Both the position numbers and the translations under genes were made by a program. This document shows positions 1 through 11,612 of a stretch of 64,000 nucleotides of DNA, in pieces (the first letter of the stretch is position 1; each line of letters opens with the position of its first letter). The notes under the pieces were generated by a model. It ran no database searches and had not been told where the DNA came from. It saw only the letters and a list, made by a program, of their open reading frames with translations. The DNA is taken from NCBI RefSeq assembly GCF_016906535.1, contig NC_057372.1:1469501-1533500 (forward strand), written 5' to 3'. The DNA comes from Rhizoctonia solani (taxonomy: Eukaryota; Basidiomycota; Agaricomycetes; Cantharellales; Ceratobasidiaceae).

Positions 1-3000
1 TCAAGATGGCCAGGCACCGCTTGAATCTGTCAAGGTTCCAGTGTGAGTGGCTTGCGGTATGCAACGCTTTGATGATGTCAACAAAAGCTTGGAGGCAATC
101 TTGAGTAAACGCTAGCCCTGAGGGAGATGTATGCTGTTCAATGGCTGAGCCTATCTTGTCACAGGCGGCCCATATTTGTTCTTTAGAGTTAGTGGCCGTG
201 TTTGATGCTTCCCCCTCTGTCTTGCTCATACTATGCAACCCTTTTTCTAAACAGCGCAAGGCAGCGGTGCTTGTAGTGTGATCATCCGCTAGTACCGAGT
301 CTGTCACAATGTCCAGGAACCTAGCCCAACCTCGGTCGTAATCTTCAAGGTACATTATTTTTGTTGTTAGAAAGTCACCCAGTATTGAGGCAATGGATTG
401 GAATGCAAGTGTTTTAGTTTCGTACCAAGCTTTGGACACTGGGTTAGAATGGTTGAATCCGGGAGCCACTTCGGGGGACAGCGTAACAAGGGCCTGTTCC
501 ACTGCTGTGGTCAATGTAGACATGAGTGGAAACACAATTTTCCACATGCATTCGTTCCAAGTTCCGGCACTGAGTGTCGCACCATAAAACTGAAGCGTTC
601 GGAAAAGCGTTTGTATACTACCATTTCGCACTTCCGAGCGTGAATCGGAGCATAAACCAAGTAACTCGAGCAGCAAGAACATCCAAAGCTGACTGTATTC
701 TTCCTCCTTTTCTGGATCGCTTCGCTTGGCTTGAACCGAGTCAGAAACACTCCATAGCAAACTTTCTGCAGCAGTCAATGAGATGTTAGTGTCGGGCTGG
801 CGGCCGAAGAGACCGAGAGTCGTGATACATAGCCTGAGATGTTCTGGCGATAATGCGTCGAGATTGTCACACATCAGTGTCATAGACTGGAAAGCTATTC
901 GCACAAGCACATTACTATTCTTGGGCTGCAGTGGAGGTGGCTTGAATAGCCGAGGAGTGGAAGGAACGCTCGACGCAGGGGATTTCATAGAAATAACATC
1001 GTCCGCTTGCGTAATACTCGGGGGAGCACTCGGCTTGCATACATTTCCAAGCATCGCAAAAATCGTACCCCACCCTGTGACAAGCGTATGGCCGGAAAAT
1101 TGAAGTATAGTATGTAATGTTTCCAATCCTAGTTTGCGTATATCGATCGCAGTTGACGACTGGCCCTCAAGTGTTACCTGCGCAGAAAGGGCATCGAGAA
1201 CTCTATTCTGGACCTGGGGCTGGAGTTCACCCGTCGTTGAGAGGTTGCGCGGTACAATAGTCAATATCTCATCCAATACTTCAGCTGCTTGCATGCGAAT
1301 GCTAGGAGGAGCGGCCCCCTTGGCAACGATGGACAATAAGTGTTTCGTAATTGCGTTCCAAGCTACCTCCGGGTCACGATAGGCTAGTCTATGCACGTTC
1401 AGAAGAGCAACAACTCCAAGTTTGGCGATACCATAATCACCCGTCCGCTGAAAAAGCATTCAGTAAAAGATTAAGCGCGACACGGGAGCACTTGCCAGTG
1501 TACGGGTAACATGGATACCACTCGCACGTCTTCGCTGAAGATTATCAGAACTCGAAACAGTTTGAAGCATAGTAGATGATGACTTGGGGTCATCCGTATT
1601 TTCGATCTGAATGCTTTCAGATTGCATTCCAACCATCGCGGCACTGAGCTTGCAAAGAGCACGGATAAAATCCCCAAACGCCGAATCCTCCAGGTTTTTC
1701 GATGCATCAAATATTTTTTCCATCGTAGTCAAGATGGCCTCGGGATCTAACTCCACGAATAACGGATGGCGAGGAACAGAGTTGATTGAAGAAGGTCCTG
1801 GCATTGCAGGGGGTCCTCCAGTGGGCCGTAGCTTTGCACTTAGAGATGAATTCCCGAGCACTGATGAGCGCTTTCCACTTGCGTTCATCGAACGCGCCCC
1901 CTTGGCAGTCAACACATAGTCCGCATTCTGTAATAGTTCGATAACGTCAAACCAGCTGACACCCAGGCTTCCGGCGAGAAACAAAGTGATAGAGATGAAT
2001 GTTTTCAGGCATGCTAGATTACGATCAGATAGGCCGGGCGGAGTAGCCGGTCCTCCGGAAAGAGCGGTAAGACCCATACTGTCCACAACTCCTGGAGTTC
2101 TGGGGGCTGATGATTCGACGTATGATTCCAAGCTAGAAACTACCTTTGACGGTACCGCAAAACGGGATAGACTAGTCATGAAAGCATCCCGGGGTACGGT
2201 GAGACCAAGTGCCCCTGTCGCATTTGTCAGGCTCTGCATGCTGAGAAGAACGTCTGCGAAGAGCTCCTCGGAAAGATTTGTCGTAATAAAAAAAGAGAGT
2301 GCGGCAAGCAGTCCAGGCCAGCCACTCTCCAGCATGGAGTATACGGACTTGAGTTGAGGAGCATTTGAATCTAATTCAGGTAGGGATGATAGGTCAAGTG
2401 CAGGAGGAGCACGGATTATTGCCTCGCCAGCTGCGCGTGGGCGCTGCAGCATGATAGTAGTATATTGTTGTAGGGTAGACGTAGTAAGACTATCTGCTAA
2501 AGACACGAAGCATTGGAGCGAAAGGAGGTATATATATGTTTCAGGTATGATCGGCGAGTCCGCCTTGTCGAGTTGATCGATACTGCAAAAGGTCAGTGAT
2601 TAACCGCATAATGGATTGAGAAGTACATACCACTGCAGCTTCATTGAAGAGCTGGAAACGCTGAGCCCCGGCCCACCCGCCATCATTCCTACGACTCCGG
2701 ATATAGTAGACGTAGCTGCATTTGCCACCATTCCGGCCACTAAACCTACGTTACCCCCATATACCGAATTGCTGCCTGCAATCTCTGCAGCAGCATCACG
2801 AGTAGACACACCAACACCACCCATTTGGGAGTTCACTCCAAGTAGTCCTGGTTTCTCGGTAGCTAGGCGTCGTAGAGATGTTATTAGAGCAGCAAAGACG
2901 CCAGAACTCCCAGAGTCACGGGAGTCGTACCGTTCCCAAATTCCACGCATAAGATCTTCGTCGCTGCAAAGTCCACGAACAATCTCCATGGAAAGAACAC

Positions 3001-4301
3001 GCATCCAGTGAGGGCGGGGTGATTCACCAATATCAGAGTCTCCGGCAATAACCTTGATGAAAAGCATAAGAAAAACCTCTGATTCTGTTTCAAGCTCAAC
3101 AGAGAACTGCTTCAGTAACAAAAAAACAACTCTTGTGGAACGAAGCGTAAGAGGAAAGTGAGGTCGATCTGATAGTGACTTGAGCAGGAGTGGGGATAGG
3201 TGGTGCCTCAGAAGCATGAGTAACTCGGAGCGCTGCTTTATTGTGAATAACGTGCGTAGAAACAACCGCGAATCAGGTACCTACACTTTTAAAAAGCTCA
3301 TAATAATTTGTGAGAACGCTCTCGATCAGTTCCAATGAGAAAGTTTTCGGTAGTGTCTCTAACTGCAAATATAGTGGTCGCTCTGAGTTTGCCAGTAAGC
3401 AGAGGTCTTGGAAAATAGCGAACGCGTCGTGTGCAGAAGGAGCTAGTTTCGCTGAAGATCCGTCGGGAAGCTGTGCTAGTTTCGCTGGTATTTGACCTTA
3501 ATAGAGTCATATCAAGGGGCCGCACGGAAGCTCGAGGAAACAAACGTACTTGCTTGGGCATCTACGGACGAGCGTTGCCTCTGCTCGACAACCACCTTGT
3601 CAAAAACGAACATAACTAATTGCCGAAGTGTAGCTGCTGCAGTAGACGATACAACTGCGATGCGAGAGTCTTGTAACTTGAAACAAAGTAAAAGCGCCTG
3701 CGCAACTCATGAGTAGATGAAACAAAATGAATAATGCTGTACTTGCATCCGCAAGCAGGCCATCATGAATATCAGGGAAATTTGTGAGGAGCGATAGTAG
3801 TGTCTGAAGTATTTTTAATTGAATATCTACGCCTTGACTAACCGAGTCCGATAAGATAGATATAATGGCCGGAATAGATGACTGAGGAACAGCCCGCATT
3901 GAAATTAAGCGCTGGAAAGAGCCAATAGATATCGCCACGACCTTGCTGTTCCTCGTAGTGCACCCCATAAATATAGGCTTCAGTACCTCATCGGCCTGAG
4001 CTCCACCTATTGAGATGTTAAAAAAGGCAGATAGCTATGGACAAGTACCAACCTTGATGCAAGACATGTATGGCTGTGTCTGGCGATGCCCTAAGGATAG
4101 TAAGGGACCTTTCTACTGCCTATACCTAGGTTAGCATTGGTGCATGTTCCAATTCAAATAATACCTCTCGGATTTCGGGATGCTTTCGGCGCGTCTCGCT
4201 GGCGAGTCCCTGGGAATGAAGAGCTATTAATGAGTTGACTGCTTTCTGAGATATGGGGTACTTGCTTGTAGCTCGGTGACTAGAAATGATAATGAGCTCA
4301 T
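1..4301 (-). CDS. MON2: MON2 homologue (Golgi/endosome trafficking scaffold), 3' end beyond window
   Basis: Large Sec7/BIG-related, non-catalytic scaffold acting at the trans-Golgi and endosomes. Spliced from the minus strand, the N terminus reads MSSLSFLVTELQ, then GLASETRRKHPEIRE, matching the MON2 DCB region without gaps. It continues with a stretch containing FMGCTTRNSKVV and LQTLLSLLTNFPDIHDG, then LLLCFKLQDSRIAVVSS and HDAFAIFQDLCLLANSERP, all typical of MON2. The middle carries HWMRVLSMEIVRGLCSD, and the C-terminal HEAT-like part contains LRLCITTLGLFGRQPDTNIS, the MON2 family signature. From about 1460 down to base 1 one long open frame without introns continues off the edge, so the stop is not seen. 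At least two introns (4210-4265 and 3698-3746) are best read as GC-AG. Start chosen as the ATG at 4301, which begins the conserved N terminus. It is divergent from the helicase at 4500, with about 200 bp between them. Identity is confident; exact exon borders in the middle are less so. Confidence 0.9.
3698..3746 (-). other. GC-AG intron in MON2
   Basis: The donor is GCAAGT after the codon for D in HDGLLAD, and the acceptor is TTGCGCAG. The joined protein reads HDGLLADALLLCFKL, which has the same length as the matching MON2 stretch. Using the GT two bases inside gives a 37-base intron and four extra residues. Confidence 0.65.
4210..4265 (-). other. GC-AG intron in MON2 (intron 1)
   Basis: The donor reads GCAAGT after CTACAA and the acceptor is TTCCCAG. 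Splicing here joins VTELQ to GLASET in frame and without a gap against MON2 relatives. The nearest GT alternative would leave a 38-base intron and insert six extra residues. Confidence 0.65.
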
Positions 4302-4499
4302 GTCGGTAACATATAACTCATATAATCCTGATTAGTATTATCCGTAAAAACTCTGGGAAGAAGGCGATCAAGGCCAACGCAGTATCCAGCTATGGCGTGT
4401 TTGCACCCTGAAACAGGGAGCTGCAGGAGTGAACCATGATCACATGATCCAATTTGACCTCGATTCATATTTCTGTAAGTTTTCTACTGGCACCATCGC

Positions 4500-7132
4500 A
4501 TGACGAAAGCGAACAAGCCTCCCGGGTTCGTCCCACATAGCACATTTAAACAAAGCCCACCCTATCGTAAGGAATATTCACATCCTATGCTTTGCTGTAC
4601 TAAAGCAAGCATAGCGCACAAACAGTTCGCCCGGTCGAATAGACGGGCTGCGTTAGAGAGACTGAGCCGCAGGCACAATATTATTGAGTTTGGACGCGAG
4701 AGCGATGACGAAAAATTTGGAGCCACCGACATAATAGGGAATAATGGGACCAACTCTCAAATTAAAGAAACTCAGGGCCGGCAAGCCTTGTTAGCTGAAC
4801 GAAAGCGGCTCCCAATATGGACTGGACGAAGGGCGCTCGTACAAGCAGTAAAAGAAAACGATACTCTGATTGTTCTAGGAGAAACAGGAAGTGGGAAAAC
4901 AACTCGTGAGTCCAAGGCGAACAAACTTTTCCACACAATCTCATCCTCTTGCGCCATAGAGGTCCCTCAATTTCTTCTGGGGTCAGGAATAGCAGGCAAT
5001 GGGATGATTGCTGTGACTCAACCTAGAAAGGTAGCCGCTATATCCTTGGCGAATCGTGTATCCATCGAACATGGTACTCCGGTGGGCGAAACTGTTGGAT
5101 ACGCAGTCCGATTCGACGAAAAGGCTGGTCCAAACACTCGTATCAAATACCTTACAGATGGAATGCTCGTGAGGGAGCTCTTATTGGATCCCTCTCTCTC
5201 ACGTTACAGCGTGATTATTGTGGACGAGGCTCATGAGCGCACACTTCGCACAGATATGCTTCTAGGGAGTTTAAAACGCATACAATACGATAGAAATGTG
5301 GGAATGGGTGGGGAGAAGGCGAATATCAAGGGCAAGGAGAAAGCCATCTCGCGAGATGTGAGCCCTCTCAAAATCATAGTAATGAGTGCGACTCTGGATG
5401 CCGAACGATTTAGCCAATTTTTCAATAGGTGAGGTTATCTTGACCGGCTGCCTGTAGCTATCTTTAACTGTGATCTTATAGAGCAAGAATCGTTTACGTG
5501 AAAGGGCGCCAACACCCAGTAAAATTGATGTATCTCAAGGATAATACCTCAGATTACCTGGACTCAGCATTGAGGACTCTCTTCCAGATTCACATCAACC
5601 AACCTCCTGGGGATATACTAGTCTTTTTAGCAGGTAAAATATCCGATACCATTGGTAGCCATGTCCTCATTTGAAATATAGGGCAAGAAGATATCGAAAC
5701 TCTTGAAAAGGCGATTCAGGTTTATTGTAATAAACCTTTAACAAAGCCTATCCTTGTTTATCCAATGTACGCTGCTTTGCCGTCTCACCAACAGTCAAGG
5801 ATATTCCAACCTCCGCCGAAAGGGTCCCGGAAAGTAATACTCTCAACGAATATCGCGGAAACATCGATCACTATACCTGGCGTGAGGTATGTTATTGATA
5901 GTGGCATGTGCAAAGAGAAGGGCTACCAGAGCCGAAACGCTGGCACAGGTGAGTTTTGTTAGGGCCAGAAAGTGGAAAAGTCACTGAAGGTGAGTAGGGA
6001 TCGAAACCCTTACTCTGTGCCCAATCAGCAAATCATCTGCTATACAACGCGCTGGTCGTGCCGGTCGAGAGGTTGGTTCAATACTAGAGTCGGAGGATTG
6101 AAAATCTGACCGAGCTAGCTACTCAAAGGGCCCTGGTGTTTGCTTTAGGTTGTATACAGAAAAGCGTATGGATCCTTGGATGAAACCTCACTCCCCGAAA
6201 TTCAGCGGTGTAATCTTGCGTTCGCGGCGCTTCAACTCAAGTGTTTGCAACAAGATCTCTCTACGACTGATTTGATCGACGCACCGCCATCTGATGCTAT
6301 CGCAACCTCCCTTATCTCACTTTTTGGCCTTAATGCGTTGGATTCAACAGGACATATCACCCCTTTGGGACGAAAGCTGGCTGGGTTTCCATTGGACCCA
6401 CCCTTTGGGCGAGCTCTGATCGCATCCGAAGAGCTTGGCTGTTTGCTAGATGTTATTGATATCTTGTCTATTCTGTCCGCATCCTCAAAAGTTATGTTGG
6501 ACCCTCCAAGCGAACAACGCGAAATTGCATTAGAGGCACGGCAAAAATTCATGCACCGGAGCGGCGATCATCTAACCTTGCTCAATATTCTAAGGGCATA
6601 CCTCGATGTAAGTCAGACCGATGATCGTGGCAGTACGCGAAATTGGTGCAATTCCAATTGGTTTGGTGAAAAGGCCCTTCGTGAGGCCCTTTCTATCCGC
6701 TCCCAGCTAATATCGACCTGTAAACATATGAATATGGATGCCACACAGAAACCCGGAAACGCGAGTGACAGTATTCTGAAAAGCCTACTGGCCGGTTTAT
6801 TCATGAACACTGCATTGCTTCAGCCTGACGGGGGCTACAAGCAAATTGTGGGGCAACAGGTACTGTATGGTGGTGTCGGAACTAGCTCGTGCGCTGATCT
6901 GCTTGAAATCAGATAGTAAAAATACACCCAGCTTCTTCGTTATCCGGAAGGAAGATGACAGCGATAGTATTCGACGAACTTGTATGTCCGCACGTCCTTA
7001 CGCAATGCCTTTATATATCTAACTATGAATTAGGTTTACACATCTGCCACTTACGCTCGCGGCGTATCTGCAATACCCCGACAGTGGATTATGGAAGTGC
7101 CTTTCTTTGCTGCAAGGGGGGCAACCCAGTAG
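4500..7132 (+). CDS. DEAH-box RNA helicase, DHX33-like, with an apparent 1-base deletion
   Basis: ATP-dependent RNA helicase of the DEAH/RHA class, expected in the nucleus or nucleolus. Motif I is GETGSGKTT (joined to QVPQF across the intron 4906-4959), then TQPRKVAAI, the DEAH box (IIVDEAHER), motif III (MSATL), STNIAETSITIPG and QRAGRAGRE. After these come the helicase-associated and OB-fold regions (GDHLTLLNI, LFMNTALLQPDG, IHPASSL). Introns inferred at 4906-4959, 5429-5481, 5634-5681, 5949-5997, 6072-6128, 6860-6912 and 6982-7033; the stop follows RGATQ. Exon lengths add to a multiple of three only if one base is added in 6129-6859. The break sits at GAAAAGCG (6159-6166), between RLYTEK and AYGSLDE. 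As written, translation leaves frame there and stops near 6275. With the frame intact the protein would be about 755 residues, normal for the family. Close to DHX33; DHX8 or DHX35 types are less likely. Confidence 0.85.
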
Positions 7133-7191
7133 TGATAAGTCAACTCCTTTCCCAATTCTGTACTAGGTTTAAAATTGTTGTACACCCGAGT

Positions 7192-8670
7192 TTATACCAA
7201 TCGTACAACCTCGCTGTTAATAAAATCCTCAACATTGAAGCCATCACTAGGGCGTTTCACAACCCTCGCTTTTTCCAGAATACTGATACCGGGCAGGTGA
7301 ACGTGTGCATACATATAATCCGAGAGAAGCCTACCTGAGAGTGTCCATGATGACTTTGCCTGGAATGGTAGCGCAGTTTTCTACCCAACGCACCGTCTTG
7401 AGCCAAGCTCGGATATCAGCTTCGGGATATCCGAATCTCTCTCGGATGAGATCAACATCTACTTGTGCACGTTGTTCGTCGCTGTCAAACTTTGTAACAT
7501 ACTCCGTCAAAGTTTCGAGGAAATTTCTCAGTGCGGCAGGTTTAGCTCGCTCGGGGTGAGCAGCAATTAACCAGGATGGCCATGGAGTAGGCACCGAGCC
7601 GATCTGAAACACCATCGGTCGACAAAAAGGAAATAAAACCAAAATATAAGGCATACAAATCTGACTTCACCAGAATCTACGTGGGGTTTTGTTGTAAACC
7701 TGCGATGCTGATCAGTGGGTATATTAAATGGGGAAACGCTAAAGTTCAATCACATACCACTCCCAAAGAAATGCACTGGTTTTAATGAGTTCACTCAGTC
7801 CATATAGAGCTATTGGCCTGGAATAATACCAACCTCGTCGCTCCAGTGTTGATCGAAGCGTTAAGTCCTTGAAGATTATTATTTACTATACATAATCTAA
7901 GTATGTGATTTCAATTGGAGCAAGACTCAAGCAAACCTTGAAACTCGGGCATCTCAATTTGGCCGTCCTTGTCAGTCCAGTTTTTCTGCATTGCCCTAAT
8001 TTCAGTGATATCAGGAGGTTGTATTTTGGAGGAGGGGGAATGACATACATTACGCTGGCCATCGTTTGAGATCCGCTGGAAATGATTCGATCTCAGACCG
8101 TTTTACAAGTATGTTTGATTACATATTAACCTGCCAATGCGTGAAATACCCAACTTTGTCCCACGAAGATCATCGATTGACTGATATTTGCTATCCTTTC
8201 CTGTTACTACTGCCCTACGAATACCCAGTTAATAGATGGGAGAAAATGACGATCCTAGACATACCAGTTAAGCGGAGTAGACACATATGAGCCGACTAGC
8301 CTATACGCCTGCGATCCATTGGCAATACCAGCTATCAATGCATCCGTAAGTGCCCTGCGACCCACGTATTAGGCGAATTGAAAAATCAGTATGCGATAGT
8401 ATAAAGATTTACACTGCTACGTCGATTTCGTCATTTTTGAGTGCAGAGGTCATAGCACCAGTTCCGCCTAGTCAAATATTAATGCATTTAATGGTTGAGA
8501 TGTCTACAGCTATTGACCTGGGAATGCACTAAGCACAAATGTTTTATCTTGATCTGCATCCGCGTACTTTCACAGGCCCCTCTGTTAGTGTATTTTTACT
8601 TAGCTCGATTAATCCTTACTTGTAAGAGGGGTGATGCAAAGTGTTCTGGTACATATCCTACTCGAAGCAT
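7192..8670 (-). CDS. Ca3427-like periplasmic-binding-fold (PBP2) protein
   Basis: Type 2 periplasmic-binding fold, related to the THI5/NMT1 pyrimidine-synthase superfamily; in Ca3427-type proteins the ligand is unknown. The spliced minus strand opens with MLRVGYVPEHFASPLLQ, followed by FPGGTGAM, NDEIDVAVALTDALIAGIA, GSYVSTPLNWAV and LGISRIGSGSQTMASVMAM. It then has INTGATSAFLWEWFTTKP, SGEVRFIGSVPTPWPSW and a C-terminal helical part with RAWLKTVRW. All junctions are GT-AG with matching phase, for example GTCATT after VM and GTATGT after WEW. The stop is TAA at 7194-7192. No signal peptide is visible, so it is probably cytosolic. It shares a 128-bp divergent intergenic region with the nucleotidase gene at 8799. 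The family assignment rests on these motifs and no catalytic residues are claimed. Confidence 0.82.
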
Positions 8671-8798
8671 TGCGTCTAATATGTTGGTATGGGGGATCTG
8701 CGGTGGGTCAGAATGGATTTGATATTTGAAACGTGACTGATGGAGATGATTGAACGGGAAAATCCACAATCAGCCAACCACCGTACCTCATTTACGCC
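8671..8798. promoter_or_regulatory. Short divergent promoter region
   Basis: Only 128 bases separate the start codons of the PBP2 gene (minus) and the nucleotidase gene (plus). It must hold both 5' leaders and any shared promoter. I see no clear TATA box or named factor site. Confidence 0.5.
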
Positions 8799-11612
8799 AT
8801 GTCCTCTTTATCGATACTCCACTTCAACGACGGTAATATGTGTAGTATGATTAGATGTATATTTCATTTTGACTTAACCCTGGAAACCAGTGTATCGAGT
8901 CACAAAACAAAAGATCCAAGGCAGCAAGGAAACGATCGGTACACTCCACAAACTTGTGAAACCGCCCTAACAGGTACTCATGTTAACTTCCAGATGTTAC
9001 ACAATTCGGCGAACTGTTAGACTCCTTGCGCGATAACTGGCCGAAACGTTCAGATGGTAAAAGGGATGGTCTAGTTTTATTTAGTGGTGATGTATTTAGC
9101 CCAAGTGTCGAGTCCACTGTAACTCGCGGAAGTCATATGGTGAATATCTACCCAATCAAGAAATTGCTCGTTCTAAGTCTTATAGGTCCCGATTATGAAC
9201 CATATATCTCCAGATGCTTCTCTGACGGGTAAGCGACATTAACATTGGAACATGTTTAAATACACTAACTTAATTCGGCTTTTAGGTAACCATGATTTTG
9301 ATGTAAGAAAGAACACTGAGCTCATACCATATTGGCTTACTTGATTCACTTGCATGTTATAGTTTGGAGTGAGTATGCTTGATTCACATTTCTTTGAAGT
9401 GATTAATATTTCATATCAGTATCCACATTTGTGTAAATTGATAGAGGACTGCACGTTTGTAAGTTATCGGGACTATTAATCGCTCGCATCTAGTCTTACT
9501 TGACCAGCCATGGATACTGAGTAATATCGTTGATACGGATACCAACTCTACCCCCGACAAACTCACTAAATACCAAGTGTTTGAACGTAATGGCGTTAGA
9601 GTTGGTATTATTGGTTTAGTAGAAGAGTGAGTGTTATCACTTGGAGCTAAATATCCATTAATGTACGCAGAGAATGGATCGCAACTGTTGCATCATGGCC
9701 ACCTAACTTCAAATACGAGTCAATGGCTGAAGTCACGAAATCTCTATCGCAAGAGCTCCGTGATCCGGAAGGGCCGCATAAGTGTGATATTGTCCTGGCC
9801 TTGACCCATGCAAGGTAGGTTCGTTCGCCAATCCATGGAGCTATGTCAACCCTTTGTATTTAGGTTACCAAATGTAAGTTTCCAAAGAGATGAGACGCAC
9901 CAAATTACGAATCAAATACTAGGATGTTAAACTCGCTAAACAAGTGTTCGCCCACTCAAAAATGACAGGTGAATCTATGAATAGTCATGGTGCCGATGTT
10001 TTGTTTGGGGGACATGACCACATGTTAGTCCAGCTGGATTTATCTGGAGGCTAGTCTGAACTATTTACAGGTATTACATTGGGCGTGGTGCAGGGTCGTG
10101 GGATAATTATGATTTAAATAGTACTTGCCTCGGAAGCGAAGAAGACGATGGAGTATTGTGGGTATAGATTTTCTTATTAAGCCTGACCATTGACATGCTG
10201 CTAGCCTAGTAAAGAGTGGCACGGACTTTCGCGACTTGAGTGAGCTAACTCTCGAACTTGAAGATACGCCTGAAGGGAGCATTCGTCGCAAGGTAGTTAA
10301 ATCTATTCGAGGCAAGTAACTTAATCTTGACAAGTGAAATTTGAAATTTCATGGGCTTACTCCAGGGGTCCGACGCTCTGTCCAACCCAGCCAGCCGCCC
10401 TCACCTGCCTTGACAAGAATTATTAAAAATCAACTTGATTCTGTTTCCTCCACCTTGTCCGAGCCTATATGTCATACGTTGACCGAATGGAATGCGAAAT
10501 CTGATCTGGTCCGTATTGATGAGGTGAGTGCTTTATTCTATCCCTTTTCGGTTCTCGTCCAACAGCCTTTAGTCTGCTCTTGGAGACTGGATGGCGGACG
10601 TGCTTCGCCACGCATATGATGATGCATTATGTGTTAAAGGGGGAGGTCCCGCCGATGGTGTGCTGATTTGTGGAGGTACGCTGAGGGGCGACTCGGTTTA
10701 TGGACCTGGTGAGATGCGCCCCTATGTACACTGAGATTTCGATGTTAACTAAATACAGGCGACATTACACTGGGAGATTTGTTGGAGATCCTGCCGTTCG
10801 AAGATCCGATAGTTGTGCAGGCTTTAAACGGCGAAGCAATATGGAATGCCCTGGAAGCTGGGCTTTCCACCTGGCCAGCCCAAGAAGGGTATGTTCGGTT
10901 CAATATTATGAATCAAACACTGATCCATGAGTAGACGTTTTCCCATCGTTTCGGGCATCCGAATTGAATGGGACTCGAGGCTTGCCCCCGGAAGTCGAGT
11001 CAAAGGTATCTGGTTGGCGGAGCAGGAAGTCGCTTCTGATGGAAGTATCCATAGTAAAAACGGCCAACCGGTTATACGGGATGCCAATAAGACCTACCGG
11101 ATCGTAACTAGAGAATACATGGCTGCCGGACACGATGGCTACGATGCCCTTCGAGGAAAACCATTTTTGATCGACGACGAGAATGGTGTAATCATGAGTT
11201 CGATTGTACGCCGGTACCTTCTAGGTAAGCCTTTCGCACATCATTGGCAGATCTTAGTTAAAACCATAAAGGCTCGCAATACATACATACGTTTAAGGCT
11301 CAAAAATCTGATCAAGCGCCGAGTTTCTTGTCGACTTCGTCTATTCATACGATCTCCAAGGCTAAACAGCGCTGGCTTAAAGCAGCAGAGATGATCGTCA
11401 ACTTCGAGAGACAGCGTGCTCCGACGGGTCACTCTGTTGGGGAAATAGGGGATGCGCTTCGAATTGCTCAACGCGAACACATGACAGATATTGACCGCTT
11501 TGATGGCTCCAAGGCACGCTGCGGAAGGACCTTGCAGTTCAAAGGAAAGGTCGACCTGGTTGTTGTGGCTCCAATCGTTGACGGAAGGCTGAAGGATCTT
11601 GGGAGGGTATAG
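8799..11612 (+). CDS. 5'-nucleotidase-type metallophosphatase
   Basis: Calcineurin-like metallophosphatase with a C-terminal 5'-nucleotidase domain, expected to remove phosphate from nucleotides or similar esters. The N terminus MSSLSILHFNDVYRVT carries the first metal-binding Asp. It is followed by LVLFSGDVFSPS, MNHISPDASLTGNHDFDFG, LALTHARLPN and DVLFGGHDHMYYI, which are the five metallophosphatase blocks. The C-terminal half (SALGDWMADVLRHAYDDA, VLICGGTLRGDSVYG, YMAAGHDGYDAL) fits the 5_nucleotid_C domain. No signal peptide or GPI signal is seen, unlike secreted ecto-nucleotidases, so it is probably intracellular. There are at least a dozen exons with short introns, such as the one after FND at about 8834. 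The stop is TAG at 11610-11612. Some internal boundaries were assigned by motif continuity only. Confidence 0.87.

Noticed and set aside
5949..5997. Two very small introns with a tiny exon between them in the helicase
   Set aside because: A single 49-base intron ending GAGTAG gives the conserved GIETLTLCPISKSSAIQRAG in frame, so the micro-exon is not needed.
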